Shown piece after piece: positions 6,361-16,570 of a DNA stretch of 17,697 nt (within the stretch, counting starts at the first letter, position 1; each line of letters starts with the position of its first letter). Below the pieces are notes generated by a model. The model saw nothing but the letters and a program-made list of their open reading frames with translations, was not told the origin of the DNA and searched no databases. The position numbers and the translations under genes are program-made. Source of the stretch: Propionibacteriaceae bacterium (lineage in GTDB: Bacteria > Actinomycetota > Actinomycetes > Propionibacteriales > Propionibacteriaceae). The stretch is taken from assembly GCA_021323255.1 (NCBI GenBank), contig JAJTCL010000012.1:1-17697 (forward strand). The letters run 5' to 3'.

Positions 6361-6975
6361 TCACAACGTTGCTACCCAATTGGTGATCAGGTGCGCGCCG
6401 GCGTCGCCGGACTTCTCTGGGTGGAACTGGGTGGACCAGAGCGGGCCGTCCTCTACCGCGGCCACGAAGCGGTCGCCGCAATGTTCTGTCCACGTGACGC
6501 AGTCCGGGAAAGTCGAGGGCAGCGTACGTACCCCGTAGCTGTGCACGAAATAGAAGCGCTGGGCTTCTATGCCTGCGAAGAGTTGGCTGCCGCTGGCCGC
6601 TTCGATCAGGTTCCAGCCCATATGCGGGAGTCGCTCGGCGTGCAGTTTTTCCACCAGCCCCGGCCAGATGCCGCACCCCTTGGTGCGTACCCCGTGCTCG
6701 ATGCCAGTCTCGAACAACACCTGATGGCCGACGCAGATGGCAAGTGTCGGTCGTCCACTGGCACGACGGGCGGCAATGATCTCTGGCCCGCCAACCGCGG
6801 CCAAACCTGACATACACGCCGCAAACGCACCCACGCCGGGTACCACCAGGCCGTCGGCATCGGTCGCGAGCCGCGCATCGCTGCTCACCGAGACGTTTAC
6901 GCCTGCTCGGGCGATCGCTCGCTCAGCCGAGCGGATGTTGCCTGATCCGTAGTCGAGGACGACAACGGTCGTCAC
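6361..6975 (-). CDS. hisH: Imidazole glycerol phosphate synthase glutaminase subunit HisH
   Basis: A 204-residue class I glutamine amidotransferase. It releases ammonia from glutamine for HisF, which turns PRFAR into imidazole glycerol phosphate and AICAR. Present are LDYGSGNIRS (7-16), the PGVGAF oxyanion region (46-51), nucleophile Cys81 in AICVGHQ, and the His185/Glu187 pair in FHPEKS, so the catalytic triad is complete. The nucleophile elbow reads GHQ where many homologues have GMQ, a minor variation. GTG 6975 is chosen because it overlaps the hisB stop as GTGA and starts right at the first strand; a longer upstream reading would lie inside hisB. Its obligate partner hisF is not in the window. 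Confidence 0.95.
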   Translation of the reverse strand: MTTVVVLDYGSGNIRSAERAIARAGVNVSVSSDARLATDADGLVVPGVGAFAACMSGLAAVGGPEIIAARRASGRPTLAICVGHQVLFETGIEHGVRTKGCGIWPGLVEKLHAERLPHMGWNLIEAASGSQLFAGIEAQRFYFVHSYGVRTLPSTFPDCVTWTEHCGDRFVAAVEDGPLWSTQFHPEKSGDAGAHLITNWVATL

Positions 6976-7610
6976 AGGGTTCCTTTGGTGCTTGGTATGT
7001 CGTCTATCCGTGGATCGAAGGCAATCGCATCGCGGAGGGCACGGGCCAGCGCCTTGAACTGGCATTCCACGATGTGGTGCGGGTCCCGACCCGACAGCAC
7101 TGTCAGGTGCAGACAGATCTGGGCGTGGAAAGCAAGCGTTTCCATGATGTGCCGGGTCAGGGAGCCTGAATATGGAATGCTGGCTGCGCCCCCGGCGACG
7201 CCCTGGGAACCACCGATCAGCACATATTCCTGGCCGGTCGGCTCCCCAGTGTGGACACAGTAGGGTCGGCCCGAGACGTCGACCACCGCCTGGGCAAGGG
7301 CCTCATCCAGTGGCACCAGTGCATTCCCGAACCGCCGAATCCCGCTCTTGTCGCCCAGTGCCGAACGAATGGCCTGGCCGAGCACGATCGCAGTGTCCTC
7401 GACAGTGTGGTGGGCGTCGATGTGCAGGTCACCGGCGCCCTCAACCTCGAGGTCGATCAGCGAGTGCCTGGCGAAAGCCGTCAGCATGTGGTCGAAGAAC
7501 CCCACCCCGGTCGAGATCTGGGCGCGCCCCGTGCCGTCGAGATCGAGGCTGACCCTGACTTTCGACTCGGAGGTCTGCCGTTCCAGGGTGGCCGTTCGCT
7601 GGTGGCTCAT
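6972..7610 (-). CDS. hisB: Imidazoleglycerol-phosphate dehydratase HisB
   Basis: A 212-residue monofunctional IGP dehydratase, which removes water from imidazole glycerol phosphate to give imidazole acetol phosphate. The manganese-binding signatures of the duplicated fold are visible: FFDHML (38-43), DAHHTVED (65-72), SLTRH and DPHHIVECQFKALARAL near the C-terminus. There is no fused histidinol-phosphatase domain, as usual outside enterobacteria. A somewhat longer loop rich in Gly precedes SLTRH (about residues 120-148). The ATG overlaps the hisC stop by 4 nt (ATGA, 7607-7610), and the stop overlaps the hisH start, so it sits in the tightly coupled part of the operon. Confidence 0.97.
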   Translation of the reverse strand: MSHQRTATLERQTSESKVRVSLDLDGTGRAQISTGVGFFDHMLTAFARHSLIDLEVEGAGDLHIDAHHTVEDTAIVLGQAIRSALGDKSGIRRFGNALVPLDEALAQAVVDVSGRPYCVHTGEPTGQEYVLIGGSQGVAGGAASIPYSGSLTRHIMETLAFHAQICLHLTVLSGRDPHHIVECQFKALARALRDAIAFDPRIDDIPSTKGTL

Positions 7611-8725
7611 GGGGTCTCCTTGTGGATTTCGTTTCCGAGTACGGCGGCAAACGCGTCCTTGAAAGTCTGCATCTCAGCCGGCGTACCGGCTGACACTCGC
7701 AGCCAGCCGTCGGGTCCGGTTTCCCGGATCAGCACCCCGCGGTCGAGCAACGCCTGCCAAACCGCGTGGCGGTCGGTGAACCGCCCGAAGAGTACGAAGT
7801 TGGCGTCTGATTCAGCAACCTGCAGCCCTCGGGCGGCCAACCAAGTCGCCAGGTCATCGCGAGCCTGCCGGAGCTGATCAACCGTCGCCAGCATCTCTGG
7901 CGCGTGCGCTAGTGCAACCCTCGCCGCGGCCTGGGTGAGCGCCGAAAGGTGATAGGGCAGCCGGACGATACGGAGTGCTTCGATGAATGCGGGAGCCGCC
8001 GCCAGGTAGCCCAGCCGACCTGCCGCGAAAGCGAAGGCCTTGGACATGGTCCGACTGACCGCAAGCCGCGGATAGTCCGGCAGTAGCTGCAGCGCGCTCG
8101 GAGTACCCTTCCGGGCGAACTCGTAGTAGGCCTCGTCGACGACCACTACACCGGGAGCAACATCACAGATGGCCTGGATCGTCGGCAGACCGACCGCGGT
8201 GCCGGTCGGATTGTTCGGGCTGGTGATCAGGACAACCGACGGCCGGACTTCCAGGACCGCCGTGACTGCACCTTCCGGGTCGATGGTGAAATCGTCGCGG
8301 CGGGGAGCAGTGCACCATTCGCTGTGCGTGTCGCGCGCATACTCCGGGTACATGGAGTAGGTCGGAGCGAACGAGAGCACCCGCCGGCCCGGACCGGCGA
8401 ACGCCAGCAGCACATGCAACATCACCTCGTTGCTGCCATTGGCGGCCCAGATCTGCTCGGCGGTCAGCCCGTAGCCGAGGTAGCGAGCCAGGTCACCACG
8501 CAGGGCCAGCGCGTCACGCTCTGGATAGCGGTTCATCGAACGGCCGGCTTCGGCAACAGCCGCGGCGATTTCGTTGATCACCTGCTCGCTCGGCGGATAC
8601 GGGTTCTCGTTGACGTTCAAGCAGACTGCGACATCGAGCTGAGGCGCTCCGTACGGCATCTGTCCAACCAGCTCAGGGCGGAGTGGCAGCTCCTCGAGCG
8701 CTGGACTCGCGGTGGACCCCGACAT
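7607..8725 (-). CDS. hisC: Histidinol-phosphate aminotransferase HisC
   Basis: A 372-residue fold-type I PLP aminotransferase that converts imidazole acetol phosphate to histidinol phosphate with glutamate as donor. Landmarks are NVNENPYPPS (38-47), AANGSNEV (94-101), SPNNPTG (169-175), DEAYYEF (197-203, with the PLP-contacting Asp197 and Tyr200) and SRTMSKAF (224-231), in which Lys229 should form the Schiff base. Length and spacing are normal for HisC. The ATG at 8725 shares one base with the hisD stop (TGATG). The his context makes histidinol phosphate the likely substrate rather than an aromatic amino acid. Confidence 0.97.
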   Translation of the reverse strand: MSGSTASPALEELPLRPELVGQMPYGAPQLDVAVCLNVNENPYPPSEQVINEIAAAVAEAGRSMNRYPERDALALRGDLARYLGYGLTAEQIWAANGSNEVMLHVLLAFAGPGRRVLSFAPTYSMYPEYARDTHSEWCTAPRRDDFTIDPEGAVTAVLEVRPSVVLITSPNNPTGTAVGLPTIQAICDVAPGVVVVDEAYYEFARKGTPSALQLLPDYPRLAVSRTMSKAFAFAAGRLGYLAAAPAFIEALRIVRLPYHLSALTQAAARVALAHAPEMLATVDQLRQARDDLATWLAARGLQVAESDANFVLFGRFTDRHAVWQALLDRGVLIRETGPDGWLRVSAGTPAEMQTFKDAFAAVLGNEIHKETP

Positions 8726-10053
8726 CAGCGGGCACGTGTCGACGGGAAGAACCTGCGGGCGATGGCCGCGCCGTGAGCCGGTAAGTCCTCGGCATCTGCG
8801 AACACCTCCACCTTGCGGGCGACTTCGGCGAAGGCAGCTTGGCTGTAGCTGACGACGTGCATCATCTTGAGGAAGCTCCGTACATTCAGGCCCGAGGAGT
8901 GGCAGGCGCAGCCGCCCGTCGGCAGCACATGGGTGCTGCCCGCGCAGTAGTCACCCAGCGAAACCGGCGACCACGGACCGAGAAAGACCGCTCCCGCATT
9001 GGTGATCATGGACGCCACATGCTCCGAGTTTGCGGTTTGGATCTCTAGATGTTCCGCTGCGTACCCGTTGGCCACCTCGATGCCTTGCTCGATGTCGTCC
9101 ACCATGATGATCGCCGACTGGCGACCGGCCAACGATTGAGCGATCCGCTCGACGTGCTTGGTGGACGGCACCTGGGCGGCCAGTTCGGCCTGGGTGCCCT
9201 CCGCGAGCTCATCGGAGTCGGTGATCAACACCGCAGCGGCGAGCGGATCGTGCTCTGCCTGGGAGATGAGGTCCGCGGCCACATGGACCGGATCCGCCGT
9301 GCTATCCGCCAGTACCGCGATCTCAGTCGGCCCGGCTTCGGCGTCGATACTGACGCGGCCTTTGAGCAGCCGCTTCGCCGCGACGACGTAGATGTTGCCT
9401 GGTCCGGTGATCAAGTCGACCTGGCGGCAGAGATCGGACACTCCATAGGCGAACATCGCGATCGCCTGCGCTCCCCCGACGGCATAGACCTCATCAACAC
9501 CGAGGATGTGGCAGAGCGCGAGGATGTTGGGATGCGGCAATCCGCCGAACTCGATTTGCGGCGGCGAGGCGAGCGCGATGGAGGGTACGCCGGCGACCTT
9601 GGCTGGGACGACATTCATGATCACGCTGGAAGCCAACGGCGCCAACCCGCCGGGCACGTACAAGCCGACGCGGCTGACCGGAATCATTCGTCGGCGCACC
9701 ATCGCGCCGGGCGCCACGCTGACCTCGCCGCCACTGTCACCAAACTCAGTCTCGCTGACCCGGCGCCGGCGCTCGATTGCCGTCGCAAAGGCCTTCCGCA
9801 GGTCAGGATGGAGCTGGGCGGCAGCGGTTTCCAAGGCCGTGCTGGGGACCCGGAATGTGTGGGGAAGCACTCGATCGAAACGGACCGAGTAGTCCGCCAG
9901 TGCAGCCGCTCCGCGACGCGCAACATCCTCACAGAGCGGCCGAACGATCTCAGTGGCGGCGGCCACATCGAAATCAGCCCTGGGCACAATGTCGGCGTAG
10001 TCAAGCCGCTCGCCGGCCGCGCGCCGGCCGCGAAGATTGATCACCCGAAGCAC
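8725..10053 (-). CDS. hisD: Histidinol dehydrogenase HisD
   Basis: A 442-residue zinc enzyme that oxidises histidinol to histidine in two NAD-dependent steps, the last of the pathway. Expected zinc ligands are Gln265 and His268 (ISQAEHDP), Asp368 (LGDYCAGSTHVLPT) and His427. The catalytic Glu334/His335 pair is in AAEHLE. GPTEIAVLAD (241-250) and HSSGLNVRSF (385-394) are also present, so the enzyme looks complete. It is the first gene of the leftward his operon. The start is GTG 10053, giving the usual MLRVINLRG-type N-terminus; no Shine-Dalgarno precedes it, but a -10 hexamer does, suggesting a leaderless mRNA. Confidence 0.97.
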   Translation of the reverse strand: MLRVINLRGRRAAGERLDYADIVPRADFDVAAATEIVRPLCEDVARRGAAALADYSVRFDRVLPHTFRVPSTALETAAAQLHPDLRKAFATAIERRRRVSETEFGDSGGEVSVAPGAMVRRRMIPVSRVGLYVPGGLAPLASSVIMNVVPAKVAGVPSIALASPPQIEFGGLPHPNILALCHILGVDEVYAVGGAQAIAMFAYGVSDLCRQVDLITGPGNIYVVAAKRLLKGRVSIDAEAGPTEIAVLADSTADPVHVAADLISQAEHDPLAAAVLITDSDELAEGTQAELAAQVPSTKHVERIAQSLAGRQSAIIMVDDIEQGIEVANGYAAEHLEIQTANSEHVASMITNAGAVFLGPWSPVSLGDYCAGSTHVLPTGGCACHSSGLNVRSFLKMMHVVSYSQAAFAEVARKVEVFADAEDLPAHGAAIARRFFPSTRAR

Positions 10054-10059
10054 GCCGCG

Positions 10060-10065
10060 ATTCTA
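10060..10065 (-). promoter_or_regulatory. -10 element of a probable leaderless hisD promoter
   Basis: TAGAAT on the minus strand is a good match to the TANNNT -10 box and ends exactly 6 nt before the GTG of hisD. Transcription would start at or next to the start codon, a common arrangement in actinobacteria, and this fits the absence of a ribosome site. The -35 region has only a weak match (TCGGCA, spacer about 17). The position is seen; the promoter activity is inference. Confidence 0.6.
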
Positions 10066-10122
10066 CGGCCCAGGCGTCGGGTGCCGACTCTGATAATCAA
10101 CGGCTGGTCCGGGCGGGGAGAT

Positions 10123-10128
10123 TAATAT
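10123..10128 (+). promoter_or_regulatory. Candidate -10 element for azlCD
   Basis: TAATAT stands out in the GC-rich hisD/azlC divergent gap, 34 nt before the azlC GTG and followed by the ribosome site AGGGAGG (10153-10159). No recognisable -35 is present at 16-18 nt. A short near-palindrome, TGATAATCA (10091-10099), lies just upstream and could be an operator half, though a 9-bp sequence like this is weak evidence. Confidence 0.4.
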
Positions 10129-10162
10129 CATCCGTCGGAGCGCGCCGTGGTTAGGGAGGTTC

Positions 10163-10867
10163 GTGGAAGAGCCACTACCGGAACGCGCCGCCATCGTCAA
10201 AGCCGCGATCGGCATTGGCCTTTATGCGATGGCGTTTGGCGCCTCCTTCGGAGCGATCTCTGTGGGTTCCGGACTGACGCTGGCCCAGACCATGGTGCTG
10301 AGCTTGGTGATGTTCACCGGGGCATCGCAGTTCGCCTTCGTCGGGGTGGCAACCGCAGGCGGCTCGCCCCTGGCAGCAGTACCGGCGAGCCTGCTGCTGG
10401 GGGTACGCAACGCCTTCTATGGCGTACCGCTTTCGGAGATCCTGCACCCCCGTGGTTTAGCCAGATTCTGGACCGCCCACTTCGTGATCGACGAGACCAC
10501 GGCGATGGCGGTGACCCAAGCCACCCCGCGCGCCCAGCGGTACGCATTCTGGGCCACGGGCCTGATCTTGTTCTTACTCTGGCAGCTCGGCAGCCTGTCC
10601 GGTGCCCTCATCGGCCGCGCCGTCAACCCCAGTGACGTAGGGCTGGATGCTGCTGCGCCGGCCGTTTTCCTGGCCCTGCTGTGGCCTGCGCTACGACGCC
10701 CGGAAGCGCGGTGGGTGGCGCTGGGTGGCGCCGCGGTCGCCCTTGCCTTGGTGCCTTTGACGCCGCCCGGTATCCCAGTTGTTGCCGCGGCGGCGGTAGC
10801 GCTTGTCTTCGGGCTACGCCCGAGTGGTGGGAACGATGAGCAGGCTCCCGATCGGGAACCCACGTGA
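10163..10867 (+). CDS. azlC: AzlC-type branched-chain amino acid exporter, large subunit
   Basis: A 234-residue multi-spanning membrane protein of the AzlC (LIV-E) family, the large subunit of a two-subunit exporter for branched-chain amino acids and analogues. Family landmarks are FTGASQFAFVG (51-61) and the GVRNAFYG segment (80-87), with hydrophobic helices at about 13-35, 40-62, 65-80, 138-152 and two pairs towards the C-terminus. The GTG start at 10163 has a strong AGGGAGG, but only 3 nt separate it from the start codon, which is unusually tight; the next in-frame ATG (10228) would cut into the first helix. Its stop overlaps the azlD start by 4 nt. It is divergent from hisD. Members are sometimes labelled ABC permease, but no ATPase is nearby. 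Confidence 0.9.
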   Translation: MEEPLPERAAIVKAAIGIGLYAMAFGASFGAISVGSGLTLAQTMVLSLVMFTGASQFAFVGVATAGGSPLAAVPASLLLGVRNAFYGVPLSEILHPRGLARFWTAHFVIDETTAMAVTQATPRAQRYAFWATGLILFLLWQLGSLSGALIGRAVNPSDVGLDAAAPAVFLALLWPALRRPEARWVALGGAAVALALVPLTPPGIPVVAAAAVALVFGLRPSGGNDEQAPDREPT

Positions 10868-11175
10868 CAGCACTGTGGCTGGCACTACTCGTCTCGGCGG
10901 TCGGCTCGTACCTTCTCAAGCTTGCCGGGGTCTCGCTACCCGAGTCGATCTTGAACCATCCCAAGGTGCAACGAGTTGCCCAGCTGCTGCCGGTTGCGAT
11001 GTTGTCAGCGCTGGTGGCAGTAGAGCTCTTCGATAAAGGCGGCCGCTATGCGGTGGACTGGCGCACCCTGGCCGGGGTTGCTGCCGGCGTGGTCGCTTTG
11101 CTGCTGCGGCGCGGTTTCCTCGCAGTGTTCCTGATCGCGATTGCGGTCACCGCCCTGCTACGCCTGGTTACCTGA
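10864..11175 (+). CDS. azlD: AzlD-type small subunit of the branched-chain amino acid exporter
   Basis: A 103-residue hydrophobic protein with about four predicted membrane helices (roughly 3-20, 38-55, 66-82 and 85-102). It matches the AzlD family, the small partner required by AzlC. The pattern GSYLLKL near residue 14 and LLPVAMLSALVAVE (41-54) fit that family. The GTG start overlaps the azlC TGA as GTGA (10864-10867), so the pair is translationally coupled. Its 3' end overlaps the convergent DUF2567-like gene by 18 bp, leaving no room for an ordinary intergenic terminator between the two operons. Confidence 0.9.
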   Translation: MTALWLALLVSAVGSYLLKLAGVSLPESILNHPKVQRVAQLLPVAMLSALVAVELFDKGGRYAVDWRTLAGVAAGVVALLLRRGFLAVFLIAIAVTALLRLVT

Positions 11176-11714
11176 CCGCCGTCGGCGAAGCAGCGGGCGC
11201 GGCTCTTGCTCATCGCGGCCTAGAGAGGAGCCCAGTAGTACCGGGATGACGGCGAAGAACGGCCAGGTGAGCAGTGATGCGTAAGCTCGCAAGGTGAGCG
11301 GTATCGGCACCAGGTCTCCTGGCTGAGCTGCGGCCAGGCGAACAGAAAAATCACCCGGTCCAAGCCGGTAACCGACCAACCAGCACGTCAGGGCCGCGGC
11401 GGTGGCGCACACCAACACAACGAGCACCACGGTCCAGCCGAGATCACCAAGCCATCGCCAAGCCGCGATGCCGATCAGCAGCCCGGCCACCAGGCCGATT
11501 GCGCAGAACCATGCGTCGCCGGCGATGAACTGGCTCAGGCCCCGTTCGGACGTGGTGGCCGAGCCGCCGCTGCTCAGCTCGTACGCAGGGGGCTTCACGA
11601 TCAGCCACCAGACCACCCCGGCAACGGCACCCAGGCCGAGTGAGGCAGCTGCGAAGCCGATCAGGCGGCCGGCGGGCCGCCTGGTGCCGCGGGTCGGAGT
11701 TGGAGTGGATTCAT

Positions 11715-11730
<16 letters not shown>
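11158..11730 (-). CDS. DUF2567-like hypothetical membrane protein
   Basis: A 190-residue protein with a Pro/Thr-rich N-terminus, a membrane helix at about 24-45, the extracytoplasmic-looking segment KPPAYELSSGG, further helices at about 75-92, 99-118 and 150-167, and an Arg-rich cytoplasmic tail. The helix-loop pattern resembles the actinobacterial DUF2567 family, whose function I do not know; the call rests on general resemblance. The GTG start at 11730 lies inside the end of dnaE (16-nt overlap) with AGGTG 5 nt upstream, so expression is probably coupled to dnaE. Its 3' end overlaps azlD by 18 bp tail to tail. Confidence 0.65.
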
Positions 11731-15245
<3,515 letters not shown>

Positions 15246-15256
15246 ACCTGCACCAA

Positions 15257-15261
15257 CCTCC
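15257..15261 (-). promoter_or_regulatory. Ribosome binding site deciding the dnaE start
   Basis: GGAGG on the minus strand (within TTGGAGG) lies 11 nt before ATG 15245. The spacing is long but usable. The other in-frame ATG at 15278 lies upstream of this site and right beside a hairpin, so it is less likely to be used. Confidence 0.55.
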
Positions 15262-15278
15262 AAATCGAACCCATTCAT

Positions 15279-15298
15279 TCGCGAGCCGAAGCTCGCGA
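15279..15298 (-). other. UUCG-capped hairpin in the dnaE leader
   Basis: In RNA from the minus strand, arms UCGCGAGC and GCUCGCGA form an 8-bp perfect stem closed by a C(UUCG)G tetraloop, one of the most stable loop types. It lies 34 nt before the dnaE ATG and about 116 nt after the stop of the upstream DUF1697 gene. No U-run follows, so a standard intrinsic terminator is not supported. It could act as a U-less terminator, an mRNA-stability element or a translational control element. Confidence 0.6.
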
Positions 15299-15347
15299 TG
15301 CTGCACGCGCTCCTGCCGGACGCGAAGGGGAAGCTCAGCAAGCGCCT

Positions 15348-15353
15348 ACATTA
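15348..15353 (-). promoter_or_regulatory. Candidate -10 element for dnaE
   Basis: TAATGT on the minus strand is the best TANNNT match in the 169-bp gap before dnaE. It would give a leader of about 95 nt containing the UUCG hairpin. No good -35 is visible at 16-18 nt, so this is a weak prediction. Confidence 0.3.
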
Positions 15354-15414
15354 GTCGCCTGATCTCCCCACACCAGTCTGCGACGCGCCTCTGACATTTC
15401 CGAGCGGCCGGGTG

Positions 15415-15939
15415 TCAGCTGCAGAGCGCCAGAACCTTCTCAAGGGTCCGAATGTTCCGGACTGTCGAGCTCACGCCAACGATGTCGCTGAACTTCTCGG
15501 CGAGCTTGCTCCTTCCAAGGCCATGTGAGTAGTTCACATAGACCTGCTGGCCGGCGAAGCGGAAAGGTTCATGATCTGCGGCGACTGCAGCCACCTTGTC
15601 GCGAGCATTCGCGGCTGGCGTCTTCATCAGGAAGGCGACCGTCACTTGGCTCGGATTGCCGTCCGGATAGGGGTTCTCGGCCAAGATCTTTTTCAGCTGT
15701 ACCGGCGTCCGCACCGTGACATCGATCGGCCAACCGAAAGTCTTCTTGATGGCGTCGGAGATCTCGCGCTCCACAGTTGCCGCCTTCTTGGTCGAACTGA
15801 TGATCAAGTTGCCACTGTTGATGTAGGTCCCGACATCGGTGTATCCGAGATCTTCGGCCATGGCGCGCAGCGCAGCCATGGAGATCTTGTTGTTTGGTCC
15901 TAGGTTGACACCGCGGAGGAAGGCGACGTAGGTAGCCAC
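15415..15939 (-). CDS. DUF1697 family protein
   Basis: A 174-residue protein with the DUF1697 signature: TYVAFLRGVNLGPNNKI at the N-terminus, LRAMAEDLGYTDVGTYINSGN (about 25-45), then the segment KKTFGWPIDVTVRT and a C-terminal VYVNYSHGLGRSKL. The family is widespread and its biochemical role is not established. The GTG at 15939 is chosen because it sits directly before the conserved first strand; the frame stays open upstream for 78 more codons, but that stretch is Arg/Pro-rich, shows no family similarity and runs into the divergent promoter region. It is co-directional with dnaE but 169 bp away, so probably a separate unit. It is divergent from the SnoaL-like gene. Confidence 0.9.
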   Translation of the reverse strand: MATYVAFLRGVNLGPNNKISMAALRAMAEDLGYTDVGTYINSGNLIISSTKKAATVEREISDAIKKTFGWPIDVTVRTPVQLKKILAENPYPDGNPSQVTVAFLMKTPAANARDKVAAVAADHEPFRFAGQQVYVNYSHGLGRSKLAEKFSDIVGVSSTVRNIRTLEKVLALCS

Positions 15940-16137
15940 CTCGCCATCATTCCAGCCTTCTGTATTGCCTCGACTCCCTTGTCTGGCAAACCGAGTACGC
16001 AGTAACAGCCCAAGGGGCTCGGGTTCAGGGGGGCAGTTAGTGCGCACGCGATGCTGCCAAGCTGCAGCCACGCTGGAACGAGCTAGGCCCGACCCTTCAC
16101 CACCAACTCCCGCCGCGGGCTCGGCGGCGTTGCGCCG

Positions 16138-16143
16138 TACCGT
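16138..16143 (+). promoter_or_regulatory. Candidate -10 element for a leaderless SnoaL-like transcript
   Basis: TACCGT (TANNNT) ends 7 nt before the ATG at 16151, and no Shine-Dalgarno is visible, as expected for a leaderless mRNA. The match is minimal and there is no clear -35. The rest of the divergent gap (15940-16150) shows nothing firm except a G-rich stretch around 16013-16034. Confidence 0.3.
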
Positions 16144-16150
16144 CAACCGT

Positions 16151-16570
16151 ATGGAATCCGCCACAACAGCCACTGAGTCGGTCGAGGACTTCTTCGCCCG
16201 CTATACCGGCTACCTCACTGCTGGGGACATCGAGGGCCTCGCCGCCGTGTACAACTACCCGTCGCTCGCAGTGACCGCCATGGGTTGCCTCGCGATCACC
16301 GATCCTCAGCAGTCACGTGACTTCTTCACCCAAGGCCAGGACTTCTACCGCGGCCGTGGAATCCAAGGCGTACGCGCTCGCGACATTGTGACCGACATTG
16401 AGGTGCCCGGTATCTGGGTCGGCCGACTCGTACTGGAGAATCTCGATGGCAGTGGAGCACCGGTAGACCTGGAACGCAACGCCTACCAGCTCATCACCGC
16501 TGCGGACGGGCAACGGCGCATCGCCGTCTCAACCCCGCTCGACGCCTACACCCCCGAGTCGGGCGACTAG
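16151..16570 (+). CDS. SnoaL/NTF2-like small protein
   Basis: A 139-residue protein with the NTF2-like/SnoaL layout: an N-terminal helix pair with VEDFFARYTGYLTAGDIEGLAAVYNYPS (written in parts: VEDFFARY at 11-18, LTAGDIEGLAAVY at 22-34), a GIWVGRLVLENLDG strand near 93-106 and a final IAVSTPLDAY strand. Such cone-shaped folds serve as small enzymes, dimeric binding proteins or polyketide cyclases; nothing here picks one. ATG 16151 is chosen because the fold begins there; the open frame extends upstream to 15965, but that part is Pro/Arg-rich and lies in the divergent promoter region. It converges on, and possibly overlaps, the end of the narK-like gene. Confidence 0.65.
   Translation: MESATTATESVEDFFARYTGYLTAGDIEGLAAVYNYPSLAVTAMGCLAITDPQQSRDFFTQGQDFYRGRGIQGVRARDIVTDIEVPGIWVGRLVLENLDGSGAPVDLERNAYQLITAADGQRRIAVSTPLDAYTPESGD

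Noticed and set aside
9049..10125. Plus-strand open frame (358 codons) opposite hisD
   Set aside because: Arg/Asp/His-rich shadow of hisD; it runs through the hisD promoter and has no recognisable motif.
16013..16034. G-quadruplex in the DUF1697/SnoaL divergent gap
   Set aside because: Runs of 4, 3 and 6 G allow four tracts only if the last run is split with no loop; not convincing.
15940..16173. N-terminal extension of the DUF1697 protein to 16173
   Set aside because: The added 78 residues are Arg/Pro-rich, absent from the family and overlap the start region of the divergent gene.
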